Of a stretch of DNA of 64,000 nt, positions 1 through 9,847 are shown in pieces. The DNA lies in contig JAIXWI010000044.1 in NCBI GenBank assembly GCA_027491355.1, positions 1-64,000 on the forward strand, read 5' to 3'. Both the position numbers and the translations under genes were made by a program. A model generated the notes under the pieces. The model was given only the letters and a program-made list of their open reading frames with translations. It had not been told where the DNA came from and ran no database searches. Position 1 is the stretch's first letter. The number at the start of each line of letters is the position of its first letter. The stretch is from Bacteroidota bacterium (GTDB lineage Bacteria > Bacteroidota > Bacteroidia > UKL13-3).

Positions 1-85
<85 letters not shown>

Positions 86-90
86 TTTAT

Positions 91-120
91 AGCCCCACAG
101 TAATGTGGGGCTTTTTTTTT
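91..120 (+). terminator. Rho-independent terminator of the rRNA operon
   Basis: A perfect 9-bp stem (91-99 with 104-112, AGCCCCACA/TGTGGGGCT) with a GTAA loop is followed by a run of eight T residues. It sits six bases after the estimated 5S end, as expected for the end of an rRNA operon. Confidence 0.92.
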
Positions 121-173
121 GCCCTAAGTAATTATTTTTACATTCAAATCAAAGTGAATACAAATCACTTCTT

Positions 174-181
174 TATTTTTG
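174..181 (+). promoter_or_regulatory. Candidate -7 promoter element for ccmF
   Basis: TATTTTTG fits the Bacteroidota -7 consensus TAnnTTTG and lies 17 bases before the ccmF start. No convincing -33 TTG was seen at the normal distance, so this rests on the -7 match and position only. Confidence 0.35.
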
Positions 182-197
182 AAACAAATCCAGCATC

Positions 198-2591
198 ATG
201 AAAGACGTCGTATTTTTAAATGAGCATCTTTTTATTGGTAATCTAGGGCATATTTCTATTGTCATAGCATTTATCACAGCAATACTAGCTTCAGTTTCCT
301 TTTTCTATAGCAATGCACAGCCATTAGAGAGTAGCTGGATAAAAATTGCTAAATCAGCACTACATCTTCATTCAATTGCTGTAATTTCAATTATAGCTTC
401 ACTTTTCACAATTATATACAATCATTATTTCGAGTACCATTACGCATGGCAACACAGTAGCAGAGATTTACCTGTTCATTTTATGATTTCTTGTTTTTGG
501 GAAGGTCAAGAAGGTAGTTTTTTATTATGGATATTTTGGCAAATGGTATTAGCTCAATTTATTAATTATTTAAATGATAGCTATAGTAAACCTGTTTTGG
601 GAATAGTAATGTTATCTCAAGTAGCATTGACAAGTATGTTACTTGGTGTTAAAATTGCAAGTTATAAGTTAGGAAGTAGTCCCTTTGAATTGCTTAGAAA
701 TGTGATGCAAAATGCTCCTATTTTTAAACAAGCTGATTATTTATCGAAAGTAAAAGATGGGAATGGTTTGAACCCATTGTTACAAAATTATTGGATGGTC
801 ATACATCCTCCAACCTTGTTTTTGGGTTTTGCTTCTACAATAGTTCCATTTGCATACGTAATTTCAGCCTTGATTAATAAATCCTATCACAATTGGATAC
901 AACCAGGTTTAAAATGGTCATTGTTTTCAGCAATGATACTAGGAACAGGAATCATCATGGGTGGTTTTTGGGCCTATGAAAGTTTGAGTTTTGGAGGTTA
1001 TTGGGCATGGGATCCAGTAGAAAATGCCTCATTGGTACCATGGTTAATCTTAATTGCTGGAGTTCATGTTTTAATGGTATATAAGGCAACAGGTAATTCA
1101 TTTATTCCTGCAATTGTTTTAATCATTTCAACCTTTTTATTGGTTTTGTATGCAACATTCTTAACAAGATCTGGAATTTTAGGCAATTCATCCGTTCATT
1201 CTTTCACAGATTTAGGCATGAGTGGACAATTATTGGTCTATTTAATGTTGTTCATCTTCATTGCTATTGTTTTATTGGTTATGAGATGGAAAGGTCTTCC
1301 AAGATCTGAAAAAGATGAACAAATATATACACGAGAATTTTGGATGTTTATTGGGAGTATGATTTTGGTGATATCATCCTTTCAAATCATTCTTACAACC
1401 TCAATTCCTGTGTTTAATAAACTTTTTTCTTTAAAATTAGCTCCACCAGCAGATGTCATCGAACATTACAATAAATGGCAAATGCCTTTGGCAATATTGA
1501 TTGCCATTTTTACAGCTATAGCACAATTATTGAAGTACAAAGTCAATCAAAAAACGCCATTGTTGAAATTAATTTTGGTTCAAATCTTGGTGTCAATTAC
1601 AATAACCATTGTATTGTTTTTCTATTTTGAGTTAAAGGCATTGAGTCATGGTGTATTGTTATTTGCTGGAATGTTCTCAATCATTGTCAATGGTAAATTG
1701 ATATTCCCATATCTAATAGGAAAATTTAAATTGGCAGGTGCTGGAATTGCCCATATAGGATTTGGAATTTTATTGATAGGTGTATTGGTTTCATCTGCTA
1801 AAAAACAAGTGATTTCAATCAATCAAACTGGTCAAGCTTTGAATCCAGATTTCAATGAGAAAGAAAATACTGAAAATATTTATTTAGAGAGAAACAAACC
1901 TGGTAAAATGGGTGATTATATTATTACCTATAAAAAAGATTCACAAAATTGGGTAAATACTTATTACCAAGTTAACTACCAAAAATTAAAAACAGATGGT
2001 ACAACAGACTATACTTTTGATTTGTATCCAAATGGACAAATCAATCCAAAGTTTGGATTGGTTGCAAATCCTGATACCAAACATTACCTCAGTCATGATG
2101 TATTTACATACGTAAGCTCGGTACCCTCTCAAAAATCAGCTGCTACCTTTGTCAATGCTAAAATGCATGAAATAAAGAGTGGTGATACAATCTATTTAAA
2201 TCAAGCGAGAGTTGTTTTGGTTGGAATCAATTCAAATACTGATGCTAAAGATTTAGATGAAAAGAACTTAAAAGTTTTACTAGGAGCAGAATTAAAAGTT
2301 ATAGGCTTAGAAAAAACATACGATGCCATGCCTATGTATGGAGTTCAAGAGAACAAAGCTCAAAGTATTGATGCAATGGTAGATGAAGTAAAATTGAGGT
2401 TCTCATTTAAAGGAGTCAATCCTCAAAAAGGAACAATTTTACTAGAAACAGCAGAAAAAGATGATTCAGGAGATTTTATCATCATGAAGGCCATTGTATT
2501 TCCATGGATCAATTTAGTATGGGCTGGTACTATTATCATGATCATTGGTTTTATTGTTTCTATTGTAAATAGATTAAATAAACAGCGTTGA
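198..2591 (+). CDS. ccmF: Cytochrome c maturation haem lyase, CcmF/CcsA family
   Basis: Polytopic inner-membrane protein of 797 aa that would deliver haem to apocytochrome c on the periplasmic side. The tryptophan-rich WWD haem-handling motif is clear (WAWDPVENASLVPWL, residues 269-283), preceded by GGFWAYE and followed by a TRSGILGNSSVHSF-like segment, the order found in CcmF. Many hydrophobic segments span residues 15-540. A large soluble region (about 545-765) and a final membrane helix follow, making the protein longer than E. coli CcmF, as is usual in Bacteroidota. The start is the first ATG after the terminator. It stands alone on its strand before efp. Confidence 0.88.
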   Translation: MKDVVFLNEHLFIGNLGHISIVIAFITAILASVSFFYSNAQPLESSWIKIAKSALHLHSIAVISIIASLFTIIYNHYFEYHYAWQHSSRDLPVHFMISCFWEGQEGSFLLWIFWQMVLAQFINYLNDSYSKPVLGIVMLSQVALTSMLLGVKIASYKLGSSPFELLRNVMQNAPIFKQADYLSKVKDGNGLNPLLQNYWMVIHPPTLFLGFASTIVPFAYVISALINKSYHNWIQPGLKWSLFSAMILGTGIIMGGFWAYESLSFGGYWAWDPVENASLVPWLILIAGVHVLMVYKATGNSFIPAIVLIISTFLLVLYATFLTRSGILGNSSVHSFTDLGMSGQLLVYLMLFIFIAIVLLVMRWKGLPRSEKDEQIYTREFWMFIGSMILVISSFQIILTTSIPVFNKLFSLKLAPPADVIEHYNKWQMPLAILIAIFTAIAQLLKYKVNQKTPLLKLILVQILVSITITIVLFFYFELKALSHGVLLFAGMFSIIVNGKLIFPYLIGKFKLAGAGIAHIGFGILLIGVLVSSAKKQVISINQTGQALNPDFNEKENTENIYLERNKPGKMGDYIITYKKDSQNWVNTYYQVNYQKLKTDGTTDYTFDLYPNGQINPKFGLVANPDTKHYLSHDVFTYVSSVPSQKSAATFVNAKMHEIKSGDTIYLNQARVVLVGINSNTDAKDLDEKNLKVLLGAELKVIGLEKTYDAMPMYGVQENKAQSIDAMVDEVKLRFSFKGVNPQKGTILLETAEKDDSGDFIIMKAIVFPWINLVWAGTIIMIIGFIVSIVNRLNKQR

Positions 2592-2654
2592 TTCAAATAT
2601 CATTTTTAAATTGCTTAGAAAGCTTATTTTCGCAAACAAATAAAAGACATATTT

Positions 2655-3215
2655 ATGGCTAATACCGGAGATTTATTTAGAGGTTGTTTTATCAAATACA
2701 ACAATGAACTTTGTCAAGTAATGGAATACCAACACCGTACCCCAGGTAACTTGAGGGCATTTTATCAAGTAGTACTTAGAAATGTGAAAACAGGTAAGCA
2801 AATGGAACACCGTTTTAGAGCAGGAGAAAGTGTTGAAATGGTGAGGGTTGAATTCCGTGAAATGCAATATTTATACAAAGACGGACCAAATTTAGTTTTA
2901 ATGGATCCAGAAAACTTTGAACAAGTGTATGTAGACGAAGCCTTGTTTGGAAGTGCTGCTGCATTCTTAAAAGAAGAAATGATGGTAAAAGTTTCTTTTG
3001 AAGGAGATGTGGCAATTGGTGCAGAAGCTCCAACATTTGTGGTTTTAGAAGTAACTTATACAGAACCAGGTTTAAAAGGAGATACCGCTACAAACACATT
3101 GAAACCTGCAACGCTTGACAATGGTGCAGAGGTAAGGGTGCCTTTGTTCTGTAATGTTGGTGATAAAGTTAAAGTAGATACAAGAACTGGAGATTACGTT
3201 GAAAGAGTAAAATAA
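2655..3215 (+). CDS. efp: Translation elongation factor P
   Basis: EF-P (186 aa, normal length 185-190) binds between the P and E sites of ribosomes stalled on polyproline and promotes peptide bond formation. The KOW-like N domain and two OB-fold domains are present, with the family signature ending in the GDYVERVK C terminus. The tip of the domain I loop reads PGNLRAF (residues 30-36). Asn32 stands where E. coli has the modified Lys34, so the usual lysine modification cannot occur there. From memory, related loops occur in Chitinophagaceae. The gene is followed by a strong hairpin. Confidence 0.95.
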   Translation: MANTGDLFRGCFIKYNNELCQVMEYQHRTPGNLRAFYQVVLRNVKTGKQMEHRFRAGESVEMVRVEFREMQYLYKDGPNLVLMDPENFEQVYVDEALFGSAAAFLKEEMMVKVSFEGDVAIGAEAPTFVVLEVTYTEPGLKGDTATNTLKPATLDNGAEVRVPLFCNVGDKVKVDTRTGDYVERVK

Positions 3216-3235
3216 TGACATTTTGATGTGCTTTG

Positions 3236-3268
3236 ATGATGGCGCCAAGCTCTGCTTGGCGCCATCAT
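3236..3268. terminator. Bidirectional hairpin between efp and rarA
   Basis: A perfect 15-bp inverted repeat (3236-3250 with 3254-3268) with a three-base TCT loop sits between two convergent genes. It is GC-rich in the centre and AT-rich at the base, so it could end transcription from both sides. The U-run on the + side is poor. Confidence 0.75.
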
Positions 3269-3270
3269 AT

Positions 3271-4542
3271 TTAATAGCCATACTTATCTTTCCACCTACT
3301 CTTTAAGAAAGCCCTTAATTCCTCTTCTTTTTGATTTTTACCGGGTTCATAGAATTTAGTACCTTCCATGCCTTTTGGCAGAAACTCTAACGCAATGAAG
3401 TTATGCTCGAAACTATGTGCATAGGCATATTCAGCACCATAATTGAGTTCTTTCATTAACTTGGTTGGTGCATTTCTTAAATGTAAGGGTACTGAGCCAA
3501 TTCCATTTTTTTGAACCAATGACATTGCTTCTTCAATAGCCATATATGCAGCATTGCTTTTTACCGAACAGGCTAAGTAGGTAACACATTGAGCCAATAT
3601 GATTCTTCCTTCAGGCATACCAATTACTCTTGTTGCATCAAAACAAGATTGAGCCAATACCAATGCATTAGGATTGGCATTCCCAATATCTTCAGCGGCT
3701 AAAATCAATAACCTTCTTGCAATAAAAGTAGGATCTTCGCCACCACTGAGCATACACGCTAAATAATAAATGGCGGCATTTGGATCGCTGCCTCTAATTG
3801 ATTTGATGAATGCAGAAATGATGTTGTAATGAGATTCACCACCTTTATCGTATAAGTTAGTTTTTTGTTGTAAAGCTTGAGCTACAACATCATTGGTAAT
3901 AATTTTTGGGGTATCAACTGAAAACTGATGAATGACCAATTCAAGTAAATTTAACAACTTACGTGCATCTCCCTCAGAAAAACGAAACAAAGCGTCTGTT
4001 TCTTTTAATTCAAAATTTGATTGCTTTAACCAGTCATCTTTTTCTTTTGCTTGCTTAATTACTTTGTGTAAATCAGCAGTTGAAAGCTCATTCAATATGT
4101 ATACCTGACAGCGGCTTAAAAGCGCTGAGTTCACCTCAAAACTTGGGTTTTCTGTAGTTGCTCCAATTAAAACAATCAATCCATTTTCAACGGCACCTAA
4201 AAGGGCATCTTGTTGCGATTTATTGAACCGATGAATTTCATCAATAAACAACAATACTTTTCCTATTTTTTTTGCATCATCAATGACTTTTCTGACTTCA
4301 GCAACTCCCGCTTGAATAGCACTTAGGAAATAGAAATGGAGTCCAATATGATTACCAATTATCCTAGCAAGTGTTGTTTTACCAACTCCTGGTGTCCCCC
4401 AAAATATCATGGAAGTCATATTATTGTTTGACAAAAGCTGCCTGATAACAGCGTTTTTACCAGTTAAATGCTCTTGACCAATAATTTCATCTAGAGAATT
4501 CGGACGAACCCTCTCTGCAAGTGGTTTGGCAGCTGTAAACAT
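3271..4542 (-). CDS. rarA: Replication-associated recombination protein A (AAA+ ATPase)
   Basis: RarA/MgsA (423 aa) is a clamp-loader-like AAA+ ATPase related to eukaryotic WRNIP1 that acts at stalled replication forks. The Walker A motif GTPGVGKTT is at residues 49-57 and the Walker B DE at 101-102 ([10 protein letters not shown]). The sensor 1 motif [12 protein letters not shown] and the C-terminal tetramerisation region with [12 protein letters not shown] are also present. Length is usual. The downstream end faces efp. The start lies 7 bases after the stop of the upstream ctp gene, so the two probably form one operon. Confidence 0.95.
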   Translation of the reverse strand: MFTAAKPLAERVRPNSLDEIIGQEHLTGKNAVIRQLLSNNNMTSMIFWGTPGVGKTTLARIIGNHIGLHFYFLSAIQAGVAEVRKVIDDAKKIGKVLLFIDEIHRFNKSQQDALLGAVENGLIVLIGATTENPSFEVNSALLSRCQVYILNELSTADLHKVIKQAKEKDDWLKQSNFELKETDALFRFSEGDARKLLNLLELVIHQFSVDTPKIITNDVVAQALQQKTNLYDKGGESHYNIISAFIKSIRGSDPNAAIYYLACMLSGGEDPTFIARRLLILAAEDIGNANPNALVLAQSCFDATRVIGMPEGRIILAQCVTYLACSVKSNAAYMAIEEAMSLVQKNGIGSVPLHLRNAPTKLMKELNYGAEYAYAHSFEHNFIALEFLPKGMEGTKFYEPGKNQKEEELRAFLKSRWKDKYGY

Positions 4543-4549
4543 GAAGTAG

Positions 4550-6559
4550 TTAATTTGTTGTTTCTAACAAAATTTCTATTCCTTCATCTAAGATTAAATT
4601 AGGTTCAATTTTGGTGAGCTCTTTTAGTTTTTTGCGTGCTTCTTCTCTTGCTTTCTTTTTAATTTCATCTGCGTCCGATTGGGCTTTAAAACTTGTTTCG
4701 TTGAGCGTAGTGTAATGTTTATTTTTTGCAGCATTGAAATTTTCAATATCCTCGGTTAAATATCGGTACTCATCATTTGATTTCATGCGTTTGTCATGAT
4801 TTGCCTTTAAGAGTGTCAATGGGAAATTTTTGCCGTTATACAAAGTATAAGTTGCGGGTTTAATTTCATCGTATGGTAGAGCATATTCGCTTGCTTCTTC
4901 ACCGTATTCCTTAGAAGCAAAAATAGAAGGAAATTCAATATCAGGAATGACACCTTTGTGCTGCGTACTGCCTCCTGAAACTCTATAAAACTTGGCAATT
5001 GTAATTTTCATTTGTCCGAGTTTTTGCCCATCTATCATTAAAAATTGATTCAGGTCTATCATATTTTGTACAGTACCTTTACCATATGTTTTTTCACCCA
5101 AAATTAAACCTCTTTTATAATCTTGAATTGCAGCAGCAAAAATTTCTGAGGCAGAAGCACTGAACCTATTTACTAAAACGGCCATAGGACCATCCCAAAA
5201 TATTTTATCATCCTTGTCAGATTCTGAATTGATACTCCCCATGGCATCTTTTACCTGAACAACAGGACCTTTTTTGATAAATAAACCAGTTAATTCAACT
5301 GCTTCTTGAAGTGAACCTCCACCATTGTTTCTCAAGTCTATGATGATAGACGTAGCACCACTGTCTTGGGTGAGTTGTTTCAATAATTTTTTTACATCAC
5401 GGGTAGTACTCTTGTAGTTAGGATCGCCTTTTTGCATACCAGCAAAATCTATGTAGAAAGTTGGCAATGCAATGATACCAACTTTTACAGTCTTACCATT
5501 TTTTGTAATTTGTTTGATTGAACCTTTCGCACTTTGGTCTTCTAATACTATTTTATCTCTGGTTATTTCAATTACTTTTGATTTGTTATTTGTTGATTCT
5601 GCAGGAATGATTTCTAATTTTACAATGGTACCTTTTTTACCTCTGATCAAAGAAACCACATCGTCTATTCTCCAATCTAGTATATTCACCATTTCACCAT
5701 CTTTACCTTGACCTACTGCAATGATTTTGTCATTGGCATGGATCAGTTTACTTCTATCAGCCGGACCACCTTTAACTACATCTCTAACTTTGGTATATTC
5801 ATTCTCCGTTTGTAAAGTTGCGCCAATTCCTTCAAGGCTCAAACTCATGCTGGTGTTAAAGTCTTCGGCCATTCTTGGTGAAAAATAGTTGGTATGTGGA
5901 TCTGCAATTTCAGCAAGCGTATTTGTAAAATAAGAGAATACATCTTCACTTTTAGATTTACTCATTTGTTTGAGCAAATTGTCGTATCTTTTATTCAGGT
6001 CAGCTACACAAGTTTTTAATTCTTTACCTCCTGTTTTGAGTTGTAAGAGTTCTAACTTGATTTTATTTTTCCATAATAAGTCATAAGCACTGTAATTTTC
6101 AGGCCAATTAGCTATTTCTCTGTTTGTTAAGAATGAATCGTTTGCATTAAAATCAAAGTTGGTTTGTAAAAGCTCTTTCGTGAATTGAATGCGCTCTTGA
6201 ACTCTTTTTTGATAGCGGTTATAGATGTCATATAGCTTGTCAACTTTGCCCTGCATGATGTCGTCATCCAACTCATGCTTGTAGGCTGCAAAACTTTCAA
6301 TGTCTTGTTTCAAAAAATAAACCTTTGATGGGTCTATGTTTTTAAGGTACTCGTTGAGTAGATTTTCAGACAAACGGTCATCAATGGAAAGTTTTCTGTA
6401 ATGGTATGAATTGAGAATTTGTCCGGCCAGTTGATATACCATTGGGTGCTGTGCCTCTGGATTGAAATTTTTGAGTGTTATTTTAGTGCTGTCATTTGCG
6501 TATACAAATTGTTGAAATACGAAAAATAACAGGAATAGGGTTGAGACTCTTTTTTTCAT
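4550..6559 (-). CDS. ctp: C-terminal processing peptidase, S41 family (Tsp/Prc)
   Basis: Secreted, membrane-facing serine protease of 669 aa with an N-terminal signal peptide (first ~21 residues, ending VYA). A helical N-terminal region is followed by a PDZ domain (LSLEGIGATLQ...GPADRSKLIHANDKI) and an S41 catalytic domain. The Ser-Lys dyad lies in FSASASEIFA and GEKTYGKGTVQ. Length and layout match E. coli Prc-type proteases rather than the shorter CtpA. It would trim C termini of periplasmic proteins and influence peptidoglycan hydrolases. It is the first gene of a likely ctp-rarA operon. Confidence 0.93.
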   Translation of the reverse strand: MKKRVSTLFLLFFVFQQFVYANDSTKITLKNFNPEAQHPMVYQLAGQILNSYHYRKLSIDDRLSENLLNEYLKNIDPSKVYFLKQDIESFAAYKHELDDDIMQGKVDKLYDIYNRYQKRVQERIQFTKELLQTNFDFNANDSFLTNREIANWPENYSAYDLLWKNKIKLELLQLKTGGKELKTCVADLNKRYDNLLKQMSKSKSEDVFSYFTNTLAEIADPHTNYFSPRMAEDFNTSMSLSLEGIGATLQTENEYTKVRDVVKGGPADRSKLIHANDKIIAVGQGKDGEMVNILDWRIDDVVSLIRGKKGTIVKLEIIPAESTNNKSKVIEITRDKIVLEDQSAKGSIKQITKNGKTVKVGIIALPTFYIDFAGMQKGDPNYKSTTRDVKKLLKQLTQDSGATSIIIDLRNNGGGSLQEAVELTGLFIKKGPVVQVKDAMGSINSESDKDDKIFWDGPMAVLVNRFSASASEIFAAAIQDYKRGLILGEKTYGKGTVQNMIDLNQFLMIDGQKLGQMKITIAKFYRVSGGSTQHKGVIPDIEFPSIFASKEYGEEASEYALPYDEIKPATYTLYNGKNFPLTLLKANHDKRMKSNDEYRYLTEDIENFNAAKNKHYTTLNETSFKAQSDADEIKKKAREEARKKLKELTKIEPNLILDEGIEILLETTN

Positions 6560-6629
6560 ATTGGCAAAATAAATTAAAAAAAAGAAACCCAGGTTAAAAC
6601 TAGCGTAATATCTACCTGATGTGTATAAT

Positions 6630-7250
6630 TTAATCGTTCATGCCTTTACCCAGTTTAATTTGATGTTCGAATTTAGCAATTCTACTCGTTCGGGTTTGGC
6701 TTTGTTTAGCTGCACTGAAAAATAAACAATAGGCCCTTTGTCTGCCAGGGGTTAAACTGTAAAAGGCGTTCTCTAAAACCTTGTCAGATTTGAATTTTGC
6801 TAAAAGTTCCTCTGGTAATTCAAATGCTGCATGCAATTTAACAGCAGGTTTGGTAATTGTTTTTTGGATATGAATGCTCTCTTGTATATAAGCTTGAATG
6901 TTTTTTAAACGTTTTGTAACTTCAGTAGGGTTTTTAAATTTAATTCTTCTTCCTGTTTGAGAATTTTCTCCAGGTTTTTCTAACACATTAGCTGGGTCTT
7001 TCATGAGATGTCCATTAAAAAACTCCAATGAGCAAAACTCCTTGAATGTGGCCAACATGATTAAATTTTTATTGTTCAAAGTATAGGTTGGAAATCCCCA
7101 TTTGATTTCCTCAGTGAGGCCTGCCTCTATGAGAAGTCCTCTAAGTAATTTTAGTTCTTGAGGCCATAGATGTACTTTACAAGCTGGGGTAGCTGCTAGT
7201 TTGCATCGACCACAGCCATCTATCATAAATTGATCAACAGCAGGATTCAT
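6630..7250 (-). CDS. YdeI/OmpD-associated family protein (DUF1801 plus Omdp-type C terminus)
   Basis: Cytoplasmic protein of 206 aa. The N half (WPQELKLLRGLL...EIKWGFPTYTLNNKNLIML) is a DUF1801-like fold. The C half ends with the lysine/arginine-rich YSLTPGRQRAYCLFF...SRIAKFEHQIKLGKG segment typical of the YdeI family. Biochemical function is unknown. The start is set at the ATG of MNPAVDQF (7248-7250). The longer open frame to 7433 runs through the tRNA-Asp gene and its terminator and cannot be coding. The N terminus has a CGRC...ACKVH cysteine cluster (GCGRCKLAATPACKVH), not conserved as far as I know, that might bind metal. Confidence 0.8.
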   Translation of the reverse strand: MNPAVDQFMIDGCGRCKLAATPACKVHLWPQELKLLRGLLIEAGLTEEIKWGFPTYTLNNKNLIMLATFKEFCSLEFFNGHLMKDPANVLEKPGENSQTGRRIKFKNPTEVTKRLKNIQAYIQESIHIQKTITKPAVKLHAAFELPEELLAKFKSDKVLENAFYSLTPGRQRAYCLFFSAAKQSQTRTSRIAKFEHQIKLGKGMND

Positions 7251-7303
7251 ACAATATTGAATTTGTTGGTAATGTTTAAAATTATGGAACTGATACAAAT
7301 AAA

Positions 7304-7332
7304 AAAAGCTTTCTGAAGAACAGAAAGCTTTT
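7304..7332 (-). terminator. Terminator of tRNA-Asp
   Basis: Perfect 12-bp stem (7304-7315 with 7321-7332) around a five-base loop. On the minus strand it directly follows the tRNA 3' end and continues into a T-run. It separates the tRNA from the YdeI-family gene. Confidence 0.85.
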
Positions 7333-7409
7333 TGGCGGTGCGGACGGGACTCGAACCCGCGACCCCATGCGTGACAGGCATGTATTCTAACCAGCTGAAC
7401 TACCGCACC
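7333..7409 (-). tRNA. tRNA-Asp (GTC)
   Basis: Full cloverleaf on the minus strand. Acceptor stem GGTGCGG/CCGCACC (7403-7409 with 7337-7343), discriminator G, and an encoded CCA (7333-7335). The anticodon loop is CTGTCAC with anticodon GTC, and the T arm carries GGTTCGAGTC. In contrast, the tRNA-Arg in this window has no encoded CCA. Confidence 0.97.
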
Positions 7410-7621
7410 AATTGGGGAGTGCAAATGTAACAAACTCTTTTATTTTGTCAAGCAGTTTTTGAATAATTTTAACTTGAATCGTAAATTTAAATTCATTATT
7501 GGGCTTAAACTCCTCGTTTTGAGTTAAAAATGAATTCTTTATAAATAAAAACTTTGCAAAAACTGTGCTTTTTCTCAAATTGCAAGTCCAATTGATTGAT
7601 TGGGCCCGTAAATAACATACT

Positions 7622-8572
7622 ATGACAAGTTTTGATTTTGAAAAATCTATACAAGAATTGGAAGAACAATTGGTTGAATTTGAAAAAGGCCAAGAAAAAG
7701 GTAAAATAGACCTTCGTGACAAAATTCAAGAAATTAAAGTCAAAATTCAAGAAGAGAAGGTAAAGGTTTATGGTAATTTGAATGGCTGGCAACGAGTTCA
7801 AATTAGCCGTCATCCTGAAAGACCATACGCCCTAGATTACATAGAAAATTGCTTTGAAGATTTCATTGAATTTCATGGAGACAGAGGAGTGAAAGACGAC
7901 AAAGCAATGATTGGAGGATTGGCAAAATTGAATGGTCAATCTGTTATGGTGATTGGACACCAAAAAGGTAGAAATACCAAGCAAAGACAATACAGGAATT
8001 TTGGTATGCCTAATCCTGAAGGCTATAGAAAGGCCCTTAGACTTATGAAATTGGCTGAAAAGTTCCAAATTCCAGTAGTTTGTTTAATAGACACTCCTGG
8101 CGCATCACCTGGGTTGGAAGCAGAAGAACGAGGACAAGGTGAGGCAATTGCCAGAAATTTATTAGAGATGTCTGTATTAAAGGTTCCTATTATTTGTATC
8201 ATTATAGGTGAAGGTGCATCTGGTGGTGCTTTAGGAATAGGAATTGGGGACCGGGTGTTAATGATGGAAAATACTTGGTATTCAGTAATTTCTCCTGAAT
8301 CTTGTTCTTCTATTTTATGGAGAAGTTGGGAGCACAAAGAAAAAGCAGCTGAAGCACTCAAACTGACTGCAAAAGATATGCTTGGTAACAAATTAATAGA
8401 TGGTGTCATTGCGGAACCTTTAGGAGGTGCGCACCATGATATTACTGCTACATATGGCTTATTTAAAGAAACCTTGCTAAACGAATTCAATACGGTAAAG
8501 CAAACACCAATCGAAAAATTAATTGAACAAAGAATTCAGAAGTTTGCCGCGATGGGTTCTTTTGAGGAATAA
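7622..8572 (+). CDS. accA: Acetyl-CoA carboxylase carboxyltransferase subunit alpha
   Basis: AccA (316 aa, normal length) forms the carboxyltransferase with AccD and transfers CO2 from carboxybiotin to acetyl-CoA, giving malonyl-CoA for fatty acid synthesis. The coiled N terminus (residues 1-55) precedes the crotonase-fold core with [34 protein letters not shown] and the oxyanion-type [12 protein letters not shown]. The ATG at 7622 is the family start. It converges on the wbqC-like gene with one base between stops. Confidence 0.97.
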   Translation: MTSFDFEKSIQELEEQLVEFEKGQEKGKIDLRDKIQEIKVKIQEEKVKVYGNLNGWQRVQISRHPERPYALDYIENCFEDFIEFHGDRGVKDDKAMIGGLAKLNGQSVMVIGHQKGRNTKQRQYRNFGMPNPEGYRKALRLMKLAEKFQIPVVCLIDTPGASPGLEAEERGQGEAIARNLLEMSVLKVPIICIIIGEGASGGALGIGIGDRVLMMENTWYSVISPESCSSILWRSWEHKEKAAEALKLTAKDMLGNKLIDGVIAEPLGGAHHDITATYGLFKETLLNEFNTVKQTPIEKLIEQRIQKFAAMGSFEE

Positions 8573-8573
8573 A

Positions 8574-9191
8574 TTATTTTTTTAAAAGTGATAAGCTCTC
8601 AGGGCCAGCATTGAAGAGTAAATCTAAAATAGATAGGTTTTGTATGGTTCCAAACTTTTCCTCGAACACTTGCCAATATACAATTGGTTGTAACAATTCA
8701 TTTGCTCTGTTTACATTTTTAGGGTTGTATTTCCCTCTAAAATCAAGCGACGTTGTTATTTCATTAGAATATGTTGTTGTATAACTAATTGATTGTTGCA
8801 TTTTCAAACATTTGAAGACGAGCTCTAACAGTTGTAGATTAAATGCATACAACGTTTTAATGCTAACATCTTCGTATATTTTTGCAAAAGAATCTGCATA
8901 GAACTCAAAGAATGCTGATTTACCATAAGCTGATTGAATGCTCTGCCAATGTTGGCTTCTCCAATCAAAATCAAATTCAAGTTCTATGGTTGTATACAGT
9001 TGTTTTGAAGATTTTTTTTTAATTGGAATTATCAGGTCGAGCGCTCCATTAGCAGCAAGAATTTTACATCGGTTTCTGTAAGTTTGTTTATTGTAATTGT
9101 CATGTAATTCAATACAGCTTTCTGGGTATCTTACGTAATGTTGAAACCAAGCAATACAAGGTAAATAATGTAGGGTAAACAAGTGACTCAT
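8574..9191 (-). CDS. WbqC family protein
   Basis: Protein of 205 aa with the WbqC-like signature: LHYLPCIAWFQHYV near the N terminus, YRNRCKILAANGALDLIIPI, and the terminal SILDLLFNAGPES. Family members occur in glycan gene clusters and elsewhere in Bacteroidota, but the reaction is not established. It overlaps the upstream deoxynucleoside kinase by 4 bases and is the last gene of the lysC-folK-dnk-wbqC operon. Confidence 0.85.
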   Translation of the reverse strand: MSHLFTLHYLPCIAWFQHYVRYPESCIELHDNYNKQTYRNRCKILAANGALDLIIPIKKKSSKQLYTTIELEFDFDWRSQHWQSIQSAYGKSAFFEFYADSFAKIYEDVSIKTLYAFNLQLLELVFKCLKMQQSISYTTTYSNEITTSLDFRGKYNPKNVNRANELLQPIVYWQVFEEKFGTIQNLSILDLLFNAGPESLSLLKK

Positions 9192-9847
9192 AAGGTTATT
9201 TTATGGGTGCCAACAGTATATGCTTCATTGCACAATAATTTTATTTTAGCGTAGTCGGATTCATTTTTTACAAAATCTACAGCGCTACAATCCAAGACTA
9301 AAATACGCAGGTCTTTTTGCTGATTCATGTATTCAAAGTAGGCGTTTTGAATCCGAATTAAATAATCTGCATCAATTGCTTGTTCGTAACTTCTACCTCT
9401 ATTTTTAATTTGCCATAGTAGTTTTTCTACAGGATTATGAAGGTATACCAATAAGTCTGGTTTTCTGAGTTGTAATTGAATAATACTAAATAACCTCACG
9501 TATAAATCGTATTCATCATCATCTAAATTAACTTTAGAAAAAAGCAAACACTTTGCAAAAATATAGTCACTAATGAGTTGGTTGTTAAACAGTTCAAGGC
9601 TATTGAGTTGTGTTTTAAGTTGATTGAATCTGGCCGCCAAAAAGCTCATTTCAAGCGGAAAAGCAAACCTTCTTTGGTCTTCGTAGAATTTTGGAAGAAA
9701 TGAATTGTCTTCAAATTCTTCTAATAAAATTTTACCATTTAAATCAGTAGCTAGTTTGTTTGCTAGGCTGGTTTTCCCGGATCCAATATTTCCTTCTATG
9801 GCAATAAAAGGATACCTGTTTGCTGTAATATTATTATTTAGAGCCAT
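9188..9847 (-). CDS. Deoxynucleoside kinase (dAK/dGK type)
   Basis: Cytosolic P-loop kinase of 219 aa that phosphorylates deoxynucleosides (salvage). The P-loop EGNIGSGKTS is at residues 18-27. Further dNK signatures are the FLPKFYEDQRRFAFPLEMSFL substrate region and the RGRSYEQ lid arginines. Substrate preference (dA, dG or other) cannot be told from sequence alone. It overlaps folK by 10 bases and wbqC by 4 bases. Confidence 0.92.
   Translation of the reverse strand: MALNNNITANRYPFIAIEGNIGSGKTSLANKLATDLNGKILLEEFEDNSFLPKFYEDQRRFAFPLEMSFLAARFNQLKTQLNSLELFNNQLISDYIFAKCLLFSKVNLDDDEYDLYVRLFSIIQLQLRKPDLLVYLHNPVEKLLWQIKNRGRSYEQAIDADYLIRIQNAYFEYMNQQKDLRILVLDCSAVDFVKNESDYAKIKLLCNEAYTVGTHKITL

Noticed and set aside
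7251-7433. Upstream extension of the YdeI-family reading frame
   Set aside because: It runs through the tRNA-Asp gene and its terminator, so the real start is the ATG at 7250.
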